From contig DVHE01000022.1 in the NCBI GenBank assembly GCA_018712245.1, positions 25,982-89,981 of the forward strand: DNA of 64,000 nt. Direction: 5' to 3'. The first letter of the stretch is position 1. Every line of letters starts with the position of its first letter. The position numbers and the translations under genes are program-made. The notes beneath the pieces were generated by a model. That model did not search any database and was not told the origin of the DNA. It saw nothing but the letters and a program-made list of their open reading frames with translations. Below, one piece after another: positions 51,349 to 59,847 of this stretch. The stretch comes from Candidatus Avoscillospira avicola (GTDB lineage: Bacteria > Bacillota > Clostridia > Oscillospirales > Oscillospiraceae).

Positions 51349-51390
51349 ACGTGCGCTGTGGAGCATTGCTCCGCAGCGCACGTTTGCGTT
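51349..51390. terminator. Terminator between radA and the small spore-like gene
   Basis: A 16-bp stem with one G-T pair (ACGTGCGCTGTGGAGC/GCTCCGCAGCGCACGT), 3-base loop, followed by a T-rich stretch. It serves convergent genes. Confidence 0.75.
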
Positions 51391-51403
51391 TCTGGGAAAA
51401 GGG

Positions 51404-51649
51404 TCAGCGCATGGACTGGCCGGACTGGCTGGACTTGCAGTTCTTGCTGTCGCGGCAATCCTGCTTGCCTGACTGCATGCCGTTCTGAGAGCCGTACTGC
51501 GTGGCGTTCTGCTTGCCGGACTGGGTCTGCACGCCGGACTGCTTGCTGGATTCCTTGGCGTAGTCAGAGCCGGTCATGGTGCCGTTCTTGGTGGAGTTCA
51601 TGGTGCCGTTCATCGTACCGTTTTTGGTAGAGTTGGTCTTGTTGTTCAT
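51404..51649 (-). CDS. Low-complexity Asn/Ser/Gln/Lys-rich protein, possible small spore protein
   Basis: 81 residues: MNNKTNSTKNGTMNGTMNST, KNGTMTGSDYAKESSKQSGV, then QTQSGKQNATQYGSQNGMQS and a Cys-containing end. Almost no hydrophobic core. The composition and the segments GSDYAKES and QYGSQNGMQ recall gamma-type acid-soluble spore proteins, but no signature is certain. GGAGGTATTCCAA precedes the ATG. It neighbours spoVAE, which fits a spore role. Confidence 0.5.
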   Translation of the reverse strand: MNNKTNSTKNGTMNGTMNSTKNGTMTGSDYAKESSKQSGVQTQSGKQNATQYGSQNGMQSGKQDCRDSKNCKSSQSGQSMR

Positions 51650-51724
51650 TTGGAATACCTCCAAAAGTATTGTTGCGGTCCCGCAAAGGTAGTATGGCCG
51701 ATTTCAGATGTTTCATTCTCAAGC

Positions 51725-52081
51725 TCAAGATTTGTCCTTGGGTTTGACCAGCAGGGCCGCCAGAGCGCCGAAGATCATGGCCGCCGTGACGCCGCCGGCA
51801 GCAGCCCGGAACCCACCGGTAAAGATTCCCAGAAATCCCTCCTCGGCCACGGCCTCCCGGACGCCCTTGGCCAGGTTGTAGCCAAACCCGGTGAGGGGCA
51901 CGGTGGCGCCGGCGCCGGCAAAGTCTACCAGATATTCATAGAGGCCGACTGCGCCGAGAATCACACCGCTGACCACATATAAGACTAGGATGCGAGCCGG
52001 CGTCAGCTTCGTCTTGTCGATGAGCAGCTGCCCGATGGCGCACAGTACGCCGCCCACCAGAAATGCCTTCAAAAACTCCAT
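51725..52081 (-). CDS. spoVAE: Stage V sporulation protein AE
   Basis: 118 residues, four hydrophobic segments (FLKAFLVGGVLCAIGQLLID, ARILVLYVVSGVILGAVGLY, the Gly-rich middle, AAAGGVTAAMIFGALAALLV) with the family sequence GAGATVPLTGFGYNLAKGV. It is part of the SpoVA channel that moves dipicolinic acid into the forespore and out on germination. AGAGGAGATAGCC precedes ATG 52081. It follows spoVAD with no gap. Confidence 0.93.
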   Translation of the reverse strand: MEFLKAFLVGGVLCAIGQLLIDKTKLTPARILVLYVVSGVILGAVGLYEYLVDFAGAGATVPLTGFGYNLAKGVREAVAEEGFLGIFTGGFRAAAGGVTAAMIFGALAALLVKPKDKS

Positions 52082-52083
52082 GG

Positions 52084-53103
52084 CTATCTCCTCTCTGTCC
52101 CAATGGCCACCGCATGGCACACGGCGGGAATGGACTCTCCCTGCTGGGTGGTGAGGGGAGAGAGCAGTGCGCCGGTACCGCAGAAGAGAATGTGGCGGAG
52201 CTTTCCCTTCAAGAGCTGTCCCATCAGATAGCCGCACAGCACCACACTGCCGCAGCCGCAGCCGGAGCCGCCGGCGTGAACGTCCTGCTTTTCAAGGTCG
52301 TAGATCATGGTGCCGCAGTCCTGGTAGACGCCGCCGAGACTGATGCCCTCCCGGCGGAAGAGGTCTAGCAGCAGCTCCTTACCCACGGCGCCCAGGTCGC
52401 CCGTGACGATCAGATCGTAGTCTTCGGGGCTGCGGCCCAGGTCGTCCAGGTGGGCGCGGATGGTCTGGAATGCGGCGGGCGCCATGGCGGCGCCCATGTT
52501 GGCGGCGTCCTTGATGCCGTAGTCCACCACGCTGCCCACGGTGGCGGCGTTGACGAAGGGACCCTGCTCCCGCTGCCCCAGAATCAGGCATCCTGCGCCG
52601 GTGACAGTCCACTGGGCGGTGGGAGTTCGCTGGCCGCCGTAGCCCAGGGGGAAGCGGTACTGCCGCTCCGCCGAGGCAAAGTGGGAGGAGCTCATGGCAG
52701 CGGCTACCCGGGTGTAGCCGCCGTTGACGGCCATGGCTGCGAGGCTCGTAGCCTCTGCCATGGTGGAGCAGGCCCCGTACAGGCCGAAAAACGGCACGCC
52801 GGTGTCCCGTACGGCAAAACTGGAACTGATGCACTGGTTGAGCAGGTCGCCGCTGAACAGCGCGTCCAGGTCCGCGTCTTTCAAGCCTGCCTTGCGCTTG
52901 GCGGTCTCCAGGGCAATGGCCTGCATTTTGCTCTCGGCTTTTTCCCAGGAGAGCTGGCGGAAGGTGGTGTCTGCGGTGGTGCCGTCGAAGTAGGCCGCCA
53001 GCGGTCCTTCGCTTTCCTTTTTGCCGCCGATGGCGCCGGCGGCCAGAATGGCGGGGCAGCGGTCAAAGACGATGCTCTGCCGGCCCCGGTGTAAATTTCC
53101 CAT
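52084..53103 (-). CDS. spoVAD: Stage V sporulation protein AD
   Basis: 339 residues, the normal length. Thiolase-like fold: FFGLYGACSTMAEATSLAAM with the Cys, SSHFASAERQYRFPLGYGGQ, and IYDLEKQDVHAGGSGCGCGS near the end. It binds dipicolinic acid on the forespore membrane. The usual upstream spoVAC is absent: the next gene upstream is dusB on the other strand. A forespore-type promoter lies just before it. Confidence 0.95.
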   Translation of the reverse strand: MGNLHRGRQSIVFDRCPAILAAGAIGGKKESEGPLAAYFDGTTADTTFRQLSWEKAESKMQAIALETAKRKAGLKDADLDALFSGDLLNQCISSSFAVRDTGVPFFGLYGACSTMAEATSLAAMAVNGGYTRVAAAMSSSHFASAERQYRFPLGYGGQRTPTAQWTVTGAGCLILGQREQGPFVNAATVGSVVDYGIKDAANMGAAMAPAAFQTIRAHLDDLGRSPEDYDLIVTGDLGAVGKELLLDLFRREGISLGGVYQDCGTMIYDLEKQDVHAGGSGCGCGSVVLCGYLMGQLLKGKLRHILFCGTGALLSPLTTQQGESIPAVCHAVAIGTERR

Positions 53104-53122
53104 ATGATCGCCCCTTTGCCCT

Positions 53123-53150
53123 TAGTATGCCTGATTTTTGAAGAATTATC
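53123..53150 (-). promoter_or_regulatory. Candidate sigma-F/sigma-G promoter for spoVAD-spoVAE
   Basis: Reverse strand GATAAT (53150-53145) and CATACTA (53129-53123) with a 15-base spacer, close to the forespore consensus; about 20 bases upstream of the spoVAD start. Confidence 0.5.
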
Positions 53151-53165
53151 GCCTACTGGAAGCGG

Positions 53166-53194
53166 TTGTATCTTGGAAGGTTCTGTGGTACAAT
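53166..53194 (+). promoter_or_regulatory. Sigma-A promoter for dusB
   Basis: TTGTAT (53166-53171) and TACAAT (53189-53194), 17-base spacer, about 20 bases before the dusB start. Confidence 0.6.
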
Positions 53195-53215
53195 CGGTGG
53201 GAATGAGGTGATATT

Positions 53216-54181
53216 TTGCACATCGGAGCAATTTCTCCGGCTGGCGGCACGATTTTGGCGCCTATGGCCGGAGTGACGGACCTGGCGTTCCGGACCATGG
53301 CGGCGCGGTTGGGCGCTGCGGTGACGGTAACGGAGATGGTTTCTTCCCGCGCACTGGTCTACCAGGATAAAAAGAGCATCGGGCTTCTCAAAAAGACCCC
53401 TGTCGGCGTCTGCGGTGCGCAGATTTTCGGCAACGACCCGGAGATCATGGCCCAGGCGGCCCAGCTGGCACTGCGGCACAGCCAGTGCGACTTTCTGGAT
53501 ATCAACATGGGATGCCCCATGCCCAAGATCGTCAACAACGGCGACGGCAGCGCCCTGATGAAGGATCCGAAGCTGGCCGGGCAAATCGTCCGCGCCGTGG
53601 CGGACGCCGTGCCGGTGCCGGTGACGGTCAAGACCAGGATCGGCTGGGATCGTGGCAGCGTCAATGTGGTGGAGCTGGCCAAGATACTCCAGGACAACGG
53701 CGCTGCCGCCATCGCGGTCCATGGCCGGACCCGGTCCATGCTCTACTCCGGCGTGGCCGACTGGGACACCATCCGCGCCGTGAAGCAGGCGGTATCCATT
53801 CCGGTTGCGGCCAACGGCGATATTTTCGACGCCGACGCGGCTCTCTGCTGTCAAAAACGCACCGGCGCCGACTTCTTGATGATCGGACGGGCGGCTTTCG
53901 GAAACCCCTGGATCTTCCAGCAGGTGGAGGCCGCGCTGGCTGGCCAGCCGGTGCCGCCGCTGCCGCCGCTCAGGGAGCGGGTCGATCTGGCTGTCGCGCA
54001 ATTTGAGCTGGCCCGGGCGGACAAGGGTGAGCATATCGCCTGCCTGGAGGCCCGGAAGCACTTCGCCTGGTACCTCCGGGGCGTGGCCCACGGCGGGTAT
54101 TATAAGAGTCAAATTTCTGAAATTTCATCCATGGAGGATATTTACCGGATCGCAGCCGGAATACAACGGGATTTGAGGTGA
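53216..54181 (+). CDS. dusB: tRNA-dihydrouridine synthase (DusB type)
   Basis: 321 residues from TTG 53216 (GAGGTGAT upstream). FMN-dependent TIM barrel: ILAPMAGVTDLAFRTMAAR, TEMVSSRALVYQDKKS, the catalytic Cys in DINMGCPMPKIVNNGDGSAL, AIAVHGRTRSMLYSGVADW, and FLMIGRAAFGNPWIF. It reduces uridine in the tRNA D-loop. The C-terminal helical domain is present. It is followed 4 bases later by the ECF sigma gene. Confidence 0.93.
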   Translation: MHIGAISPAGGTILAPMAGVTDLAFRTMAARLGAAVTVTEMVSSRALVYQDKKSIGLLKKTPVGVCGAQIFGNDPEIMAQAAQLALRHSQCDFLDINMGCPMPKIVNNGDGSALMKDPKLAGQIVRAVADAVPVPVTVKTRIGWDRGSVNVVELAKILQDNGAAAIAVHGRTRSMLYSGVADWDTIRAVKQAVSIPVAANGDIFDADAALCCQKRTGADFLMIGRAAFGNPWIFQQVEAALAGQPVPPLPPLRERVDLAVAQFELARADKGEHIACLEARKHFAWYLRGVAHGGYYKSQISEISSMEDIYRIAAGIQRDLR

Positions 54182-54185
54182 AACA

Positions 54186-54791
54186 ATGGAGCAGGAGATG
54201 GCGGTGATCCGCAGGGCGCAGCAGGGCGATACAGAGGCCTTTGAAATGCTGCTTTCGGCCTACGAAAAGCCGGTCTACAACCTCTGCCTGCGCATGACTG
54301 GGAACGCTGAGGACGCCGCGGATCTGACGCAGGAGGCGTTTTTGAAAATCTGGCGTGGCCTGGGAAACTATAAATTTGAATCCAGCTTTTCCACCTGGGT
54401 CTACCGACTCACGACCAACGTCTCCATCGACTTTCTTCGGGGGAGAAAGCGGCGTCAGACGGTGTCCATCACAGTGGAAGAGGAGGACGGCGTGGCCGAG
54501 CTGGAGGTACCTGATCCGGCTCCACTGCCGGAGGAGCAGCTGCTCCACCGGGAAAAGAAGGAACAAATCGCCAGCGCCATGAATCAGCTGGATGAGGAGG
54601 CGCGGCTGATTCTCACCCTCCGCATTTTGGAGGACCTCTCCTACGAGGAGATCGCCCGGGTGACAGGGCTGAAAGACGGCACGGTCAAATCCCGGTTGGC
54701 CCGGGCTCGGCTGAAGCTGAAAAAAATCCTGACGGAATCTGGGAACATTGTCCCCGGTTCGTCGTCCAAACATACAGAAAGGGGGGTGTAG
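54186..54791 (+). CDS. ECF-type RNA polymerase sigma factor
   Basis: 201 residues. Region 2: AYEKPVYNLCLRMTGNAEDA, ADLTQEAFLKIWRGLGNYKF, STWVYRLTTNVSIDFLRGRK. Region 4: MNQLDEEARLILTLRILEDL, SYEEIARVTGLKDGTVKSRL. A normal ECF sigma. The next gene encodes its probable anti-sigma factor, so the pair likely responds to an envelope or stress signal. Confidence 0.92.
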   Translation: MEQEMAVIRRAQQGDTEAFEMLLSAYEKPVYNLCLRMTGNAEDAADLTQEAFLKIWRGLGNYKFESSFSTWVYRLTTNVSIDFLRGRKRRQTVSITVEEEDGVAELEVPDPAPLPEEQLLHREKKEQIASAMNQLDEEARLILTLRILEDLSYEEIARVTGLKDGTVKSRLARARLKLKKILTESGNIVPGSSSKHTERGV

Positions 54792-54795
54792 CACT

Positions 54796-55617
54796 GTGAC
54801 TTGTGAAGACGCTTTGGCGCTTCTCAGCGGTCATCTGGACGGTGAGAACACCCAGGAGGAGGAACAGGCGCTCCTCGCCCATCTGGAAGTTTGTGACGAA
54901 TGCCGCGCGCTGCTTGAAGCCTTCGAGGAAGCCGACGCCGGCGTGCTGGCTCTGGAGGCAGAGCCGCCCCAGGAACTCAGGGGACAGATCATGGAAAAGG
55001 TCCGCCGGGAAAGCGCGCGCCCCAAGAAGCGTGTGAAGCCCTGGGCAGTTCCGGCTGTGGCCGCGGCTGCTGTGGTGGCGATCCTGCTGGGGACGGGGAT
55101 TTTGTCTCAGCCGCAGCTCCAATTCACCGCCGATTCGGCGGCGAATACCACTGCCAGCCTTGCCAGAGCTGAGACGACCATGGATACGGCTGCTCCCTAC
55201 GCAGCTGCGGACGCAGCTTCCGAGGCTCCCGCCTTGGAGAAAGAAATGCTGGAGCCGGAGATGGCGATGGCCTCGGATGAGGCAGCATCTTCAGAGGAGA
55301 TGGACTCTGCCGTACAGGCGGATACCACTACGGAAACGACCACCGAGTCGGTGGAGCTTCCGGTGGATGCCGTGGACAGCACGTCCGTTGCCCAGGAGAT
55401 CGCTCAGACGCGGCAGGCACGTGTGATCGTGCTTTCTGCGATGGAGCCGGAATTCGCGGAATATACCCAGGAGTATCTGGAGAACGGGTCCGTCCTCGTC
55501 ACACTGAAGGATGCGGCGGCATGCGAGCAGCTGCAAACTGCATATCCCGATGCGCCGGTGTTCGAACCGGCCTCCGGCCAGGCGGAACAGTATTTTGCCC
55601 TGGTTTTGGAGCCTTAA
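54796..55617 (+). CDS. Zinc-finger anti-sigma factor with one membrane helix
   Basis: 273 residues from GTG 54796 (AAAGGGGGGTGTAGC upstream). N-terminal zf-HC2-type domain with His and CxxC (LLSGHLDGEN, AHLEVCDECRALLEAF) binds the sigma factor. A membrane helix follows (VPAVAAAAVVAILLGTGIL), then an acidic Ser/Thr/Ala-rich linker and a small C-terminal domain outside the cell. The sensory domain is not one I recognise. Confidence 0.85.
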   Translation: MTCEDALALLSGHLDGENTQEEEQALLAHLEVCDECRALLEAFEEADAGVLALEAEPPQELRGQIMEKVRRESARPKKRVKPWAVPAVAAAAVVAILLGTGILSQPQLQFTADSAANTTASLARAETTMDTAAPYAAADAASEAPALEKEMLEPEMAMASDEAASSEEMDSAVQADTTTETTTESVELPVDAVDSTSVAQEIAQTRQARVIVLSAMEPEFAEYTQEYLENGSVLVTLKDAAACEQLQTAYPDAPVFEPASGQAEQYFALVLEP

Positions 55618-55651
55618 AGAAAAATTCCCGCTTCTGTGAAGCGGGAATTTT

Positions 55652-55927
55652 GAGACTGTCAAAAAAGCCACGCTTTTTTGACAAAGGGAATTGCACCCCA
55701 AAAGGTTCTCGGTTTTCTTCGAAAAGCTGTCGAACCTTTTGGAGTGTAAAGTGCGATTTCCGATGCACAGACAACCGGAAATCGCGATTTTAATTTAATT
55801 TCGCCGCTGCCTGCGCCCGCAGGCGCGTTTCGGAGCGCAACCGCCGCTTGCGGCGGCTCTTGGCGCGGAGATGCGGCGAAACTCTGCGAGGCTTGTTTTC
55901 CGCTTCCGGAGGTTCTTCGACACGCTG
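55652..55927 (+). repeat. Terminator-flanked element, copy 3, different interior
   Basis: Ends GAGACTGTCAAAAAAG and TTCTTCGACACGCTG as in the other copies, but the 276-bp interior is unrelated: several hairpins, including CCGCCGC/GCGGCGG, and stretches on the theme CGATTTCCG/CGGAAATCG. It is bounded by two copies of the same terminator stem AAATTCCCGCTTC/GAAGCGGGAATTT, at 55622-55651 and 55928-55957, between convergent genes. No ORF is credible. Confidence 0.8.
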
Positions 55928-55974
55928 AAATTCCCGCTTCTGTGAAGCGGGAATTTTTCTATGGAGTGGGAAAT

Positions 55975-56514
55975 TTACCGATCACCCATTTTGCTCAAAG
56001 CCGTCACCAGTCCCTCGCAGCCCAGCAGGATGAGGTACAGTGCGACGATCCAACCGACGGAGATCATGGCGAACCGGGGGCGCAAAATCATAAAGATACC
56101 CAAAATCAACCCCAGGATGTTGAGAATCAACGTAGCATAGCAGGTGAAGCGTCCGGCAATCAGGCGCAGCGTACTGAGATGGCACAGCCGGGAGATGCAG
56201 TGGGCGATGAACCAGATGGGGAAGAGCAGGGAGAGGACCCATTTTCCGGCACTGGGGTATACCATCAGCATAATGCCTGACATGACGCTGAGAATACCGG
56301 CGGCCAAGGACAGCGCGGGACCAAAACCGGTAAATCGCTCCATACGGACGTACATTACAATGTCAACGATGCCGGTGAGTAAGGCGAAGAGACCATAGAG
56401 GACCACCAGGCTGGAGAGGGCTTTCGAGGGGTTTAAAAACGTAAAGACGCCCAGTGCGATCAGGACGATACTGGCAATCAACTCAAACCAACTAAAAAAA
56501 GAGCGGTTTCTCAT
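55975..56514 (-). CDS. HdeD/DUF308-family membrane protein
   Basis: 179 residues, six hydrophobic segments in pairs (FELIASIVLIALGVFTFLNP, ALSSLVVLYGLFALLTGIVD, ALSLAAGILSVMSGIMLMVY, and three more), with the repeated L-x-x-G-I/L motif of DUF308. Related to HdeD, an acid-resistance membrane protein; function in Firmicutes is unknown. It overlaps the end of ftsH by 4 bases and is co-transcribed with it. Confidence 0.85.
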   Translation of the reverse strand: MRNRSFFSWFELIASIVLIALGVFTFLNPSKALSSLVVLYGLFALLTGIVDIVMYVRMERFTGFGPALSLAAGILSVMSGIMLMVYPSAGKWVLSLLFPIWFIAHCISRLCHLSTLRLIAGRFTCYATLILNILGLILGIFMILRPRFAMISVGWIVALYLILLGCEGLVTALSKMGDR

Positions 56515-58334
56515 TCCACGGTACCTCCCTTGTTCAGAATATCCATAAACTCGTCCCCGGTGATGGTCTCTTTTTCATAGAGGTAGTGGGCCAGAGAATC
56601 CAGCGTGGCCCGGTGCTGATCCAAAAGTTGCCTGGCCTTTTCGTGCTGTGACCTGACGACCTCCACCACCTTTTGGTCGATGTTTTTCTGGGTCTCGGCG
56701 GAGCAGATCAGGGAGGTGTCTCCGCCCAGATACTGGTTCGTTACAGTTTCCATGGCCACCATATCGAATTCATCGCTCATACCGTAGCGGGTGATCATGG
56801 CGCGGGCCAGCTTGGTGGCCTGCTCAATGTCGTTGGAGGCGCCAGTGGTGATTTCACCGAAGACGATTTCTTCCGCGGCGCGCCCGCCGGTATAGGTGGC
56901 GATTTTATTTTCGATTTCCTGCTTGGTCAAGAGATACTTGTCGCCGGTGTCCACCTGCATGGTGTAGCCCAGGGCTCCGGAGGTGCGGGGGATGATGGTG
57001 ATTTTCTGCACCGGGGCGGAGTGGCTCTGCAGGGCGGCCACCAGCGCGTGACCGATTTCATGGTAGGCCACCACCATTTTTTCGTGGTCGGAGAGGACTG
57101 CGTTTTTCTTCTGATAGCCGGCGATGACGACCTCGATGCTCTCCTCCAAATCCGCCTGGGTGACGATGGTGCGCCCCTGGCGCACCGCCCGCAGCGCGGC
57201 CTCATTGATGATGTTTGCCAGCTCCGCGCCGGAGGCCATCCGGGCGATGGTGTGGAAATCCACGTCTTCCGCGGCCTTGATCTTGCGGGCGTGGACCTTC
57301 AAGATGGCCTCCCGGCCCTGGAGGTCCGGCAGCTCCACAGGGACGCGCCGGTCAAAGCGGCCGGGTCGAGTCAGTGCGGGGTCGAGGGACTCCGGGCGGT
57401 TGGTGGCCGCCAGGATGATGACGCCGTTGTTGCCCTCAAAGCCGTCCATCTCGGTCAGCAGCTGGTTGAGGGTCTGCTCCCGCTCGTCGTTGCCGCCGCT
57501 GCCGCCTCCGTTGCGCTTTTGACCGATGGCGTCGATCTCATCAATGAACACGATGCACGGCGCCTTCTCCTTGGCCTGCTTGAAGAGGTCGCGGACCTTG
57601 GACGCGCCCATGCCTACAAACATCTCCACGAACTCCGAACCGGAGATGGAGAAGAAGGGAACGTTGGCTTCGCCGGCCACGGCCTTGGCCAGCATGGTCT
57701 TGCCGGTGCCGGGAGGGCCCACCAACAACAGGCCCTTGGGCATGGAGGCGCCGGCGTCGGTATACTTTTTCGGATTGTGGAGGTAATCGACGATCTCAGC
57801 CAGGCTCTCCTTGGCCTCATCCTCGCCAGCCACGTCACTGAAATGAATGCCCTGGGTGGACTGTACATAAATTTTGGCGTTGCTCTTCCCCATGCCGAAG
57901 GCCATGGAGTTTTTCCCGCCGCCCATCTGCTCCATCATCTTTTTGCTCATATACCGGCCCAGCGCCAGGAAAATGACCATGGGGAGCACAAAGGTCAGTA
58001 GAATGCTCAAAATGGGGGACATGGGCTCTTCCACCACCCGGGTGAAGACGGCGCCGGCCTCGTGGAGCCGCTGGGTCAGCGTCGGGTCGTCCATGGCGCC
58101 GGTGGAGTAGATGGCGGTCAGGTCCTTGTCGGTGAACTGGATTTGGGTGTCCTCCACCTGCACGCGGCCGATGTTCCCCTCGTCGATCATGTCCATAAAT
58201 GTGCCGTAATCCACCTCCACCACCTGACCCCGGGTGAGAAGCGGCGTAATGAGCATATTAAAAAGCAGAATGACCAGGAGGGAAATGCCGTAGTAATAAA
58301 TCAGTGGCTTTTTGGGAGATTTGACTTCTTTCAT
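56511..58334 (-). CDS. ftsH: ATP-dependent zinc metalloprotease FtsH
   Basis: 607 residues. Two membrane helices (near 12-32 and 108-128), AAA domain with Walker A GPPGTGKT at 206-213, Walker [13 protein letters not shown], the second region of homology [20 protein letters not shown], and the zinc site HEIGH at 425-429 (most FtsH proteins have HEAGH). VIAGYQKK replaces the common VIAGPEKK. It degrades misfolded and regulatory membrane proteins. The start is in the ATGA overlap with the upstream gene. Confidence 0.95.
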   Translation of the reverse strand: MKEVKSPKKPLIYYYGISLLVILLFNMLITPLLTRGQVVEVDYGTFMDMIDEGNIGRVQVEDTQIQFTDKDLTAIYSTGAMDDPTLTQRLHEAGAVFTRVVEEPMSPILSILLTFVLPMVIFLALGRYMSKKMMEQMGGGKNSMAFGMGKSNAKIYVQSTQGIHFSDVAGEDEAKESLAEIVDYLHNPKKYTDAGASMPKGLLLVGPPGTGKTMLAKAVAGEANVPFFSISGSEFVEMFVGMGASKVRDLFKQAKEKAPCIVFIDEIDAIGQKRNGGGSGGNDEREQTLNQLLTEMDGFEGNNGVIILAATNRPESLDPALTRPGRFDRRVPVELPDLQGREAILKVHARKIKAAEDVDFHTIARMASGAELANIINEAALRAVRQGRTIVTQADLEESIEVVIAGYQKKNAVLSDHEKMVVAYHEIGHALVAALQSHSAPVQKITIIPRTSGALGYTMQVDTGDKYLLTKQEIENKIATYTGGRAAEEIVFGEITTGASNDIEQATKLARAMITRYGMSDEFDMVAMETVTNQYLGGDTSLICSAETQKNIDQKVVEVVRSQHEKARQLLDQHRATLDSLAHYLYEKETITGDEFMDILNKGGTVE

Positions 58335-58747
58335 ATCTGATTCCTTTCCCGATGTTTTTCCAAAGAGCGCTGGGCGTTGACGGCCTCCAGGGAGAGCAGC
58401 ACCGCCCGGTTGGCTGCCTGGGCCGCGAAATCCAGGGCATATTCCGCCAACAGGAGCTTTTCCTCCGCGTCGCTGCCGCCGGATTGGGAGAGATTGCGCT
58501 GCAGCGCCGCCATGATCTCCTCGATGCCGCGGTAGGCCTCCAGAAGATACCGGGTACTGTCGGCCTGGGAACACCGCAGGAGTTTGGCGGTCTGATGTTT
58601 TTTTACTGTGTATGCGCGGAGAAGCTGCCGGTATTCCCGCCGTGCGGCGGCGGAGGGGCCGGCTTCTGCCAAGTGAATCCGCCGGTGGATGCTGGAGACC
58701 TCACGATCCAGTTCCCGGAGCTTGACTGACAGGATGCTGTGCGCCAT
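58331..58747 (-). CDS. Helical protein upstream of ftsH
   Basis: 138 residues, all helical: SILSVKLRELDREVSSIHRR, RREYRQLLRAYTVKKHQTAK, then LLLAEYALDFAAQAANRAVL. No catalytic or membrane signature. Coupled to ftsH by an ATGA overlap, which suggests a related role, perhaps as adaptor or regulator; this is inference. AGAAAGGGGGC precedes the start, with a promoter at 58771-58799. Confidence 0.65.
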   Translation of the reverse strand: MAHSILSVKLRELDREVSSIHRRIHLAEAGPSAAARREYRQLLRAYTVKKHQTAKLLRCSQADSTRYLLEAYRGIEEIMAALQRNLSQSGGSDAEEKLLLAEYALDFAAQAANRAVLLSLEAVNAQRSLEKHRERNQI

Positions 58748-58770
58748 CCAAATGCCCCCTTTCTTTCTCT

Positions 58771-58799
58771 ATTGTACCCTGAAAAGCGGCGCATCACAA
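58771..58799 (-). promoter_or_regulatory. Promoter of the ftsH operon
   Basis: Reverse strand TTGTGA (58799-58794) and TACAAT (58776-58771), 17-base spacer. Confidence 0.55.
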
Positions 58800-58826
58800 T
58801 TGCCAGTGTGACGTCATTGTATTGAC

Positions 58827-58873
58827 AAACCCGGCCCATGTGTCAAGACTTGCCTTGTACACGGGCCGGGTTT
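58827..58873 (-). terminator. Terminator after the TetR gene
   Basis: Long stem with AAACCCGGCCC/GGGCCGGGTTT at its base; a small inner stem GTGT/ACAC. Confidence 0.65.
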
Positions 58874-58890
58874 CCAATGATCGCAGCAGA

Positions 58891-59463
58891 TCAGCCGGGA
58901 GAACACGCAGCAGATGACACTGCCGCCGGCAGATGCGGTGAGAGATTTCCGATCATCAAGCGGTAAACGGTGTGAACGATTAGATCCAGATTGTCCTGAT
59001 CCCGGGGGGACCACTGCCGCAGCAGTCCCAAAATGGCTTGGCTGTGATACCGCAATACCAGTTGCAGCTCTGCCCGGGTGCAGGATTGGTATAGGTTTTC
59101 CTGCTCGACAATGTTGTCGAAGAGACGGTAGATGTTCTGAGCCAAAAGCTGCTCCAGTTCATCCCGATAGCTGCTCTGCATCCCTTTCTGTACCAGGGGC
59201 GCCATGCTCTGGGCTACCAGAAAAAAGGACCGCAGCCCCTGCTCTGGGTCTTCTGATGCCTGGAACTCCCGGGTCAGCCGCTCGATTCCCTTTTCGAGAA
59301 TCCACCGGAACAGAGCGGGGATGTCTGCAAAGTGGTAATAGAACGTCTGCCGTGTGATTTGACACGCTTCTACCAGATTGGTCACGGTCAGCTTTTTCTC
59401 GCGCTTTTCCAGCAACAGCCTGATGGCGGTCCTGGCGATGGTATCCTTCATGTCGGCAGACAT
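58891..59463 (-). CDS. TetR-family transcriptional regulator
   Basis: 190 residues. HTH at 13-50 (KLTVTNLVEACQITRQTFYY HFADIPALF is split here by one space for length) and a C-terminal helical domain of the DhaS-like type (RDELEQLLAQNIYRLFDNIV). I prefer ATG 59463 because AAGGAG lies 7 bases upstream; ATG 59469 is too close to it. No target gene is next to it in an obvious way, so it may control itself or a distant gene. Confidence 0.85.
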   Translation of the reverse strand: MSADMKDTIARTAIRLLLEKREKKLTVTNLVEACQITRQTFYYHFADIPALFRWILEKGIERLTREFQASEDPEQGLRSFFLVAQSMAPLVQKGMQSSYRDELEQLLAQNIYRLFDNIVEQENLYQSCTRAELQLVLRYHSQAILGLLRQWSPRDQDNLDLIVHTVYRLMIGNLSPHLPAAVSSAACSPG

Positions 59464-59614
59464 TGACATTCTCCTTGCTGCGATGCGGTGATGTCTTATT
59501 ATACCGCGTGCCGAAGAGATTTACAATTTTGATTTTTCACCGGTGATGATTTTCCCCAGGGCATACGGCATACAAAGAGACAGGAGGATGCGGCTATCGC
59601 CGGCATCCTCCTGT

Positions 59615-59776
59615 AAGTCTGTCAAAAAACCTCGCTGAAGACTGCCGCGATAGAGCAGCGGGGGGTGTGTGCGGGGGGCAAAAAGCCCACCGCACGTTCA
59701 ATCAGGGCGTTTTTGCAACTTTTCCAAAGTTGCAAAAACTGAGACAGCGGGGCGAAAATACTTTTTCGACACGCTG
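59615..59776 (+). repeat. Terminator-flanked structured element, copy 4
   Basis: 162 bp from AAGTCTGTCAAAAAAC to CTTTTTCGACACGCTG, very like copy 2. The G-rich stem is GTGCGGGGGGC/GCCCACCGCAC, and the TTTTTGCAACTTT/AAAGTTGCAAAAA stem is kept. The element sits exactly between two copies of the same 35-base stem-loop (ACAGGAGGATGCGGCTATCG, CCGGCATCCTCCTGT) at 59580-59614 and 59777-59811. Confidence 0.85.
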
Positions 59777-59847
59777 ACAGGAGGATGCGGCTATCGCCGG
59801 CATCCTCCTGTGAGTGGGAAATATGGGGCAGGCCCTAGCCGTGGAGG

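Noticed and set aside
56673..58001. A 442-codon plus-strand frame opposite ftsH
   Set aside because: Shadow of a clear ftsH; no domain and no start signal.
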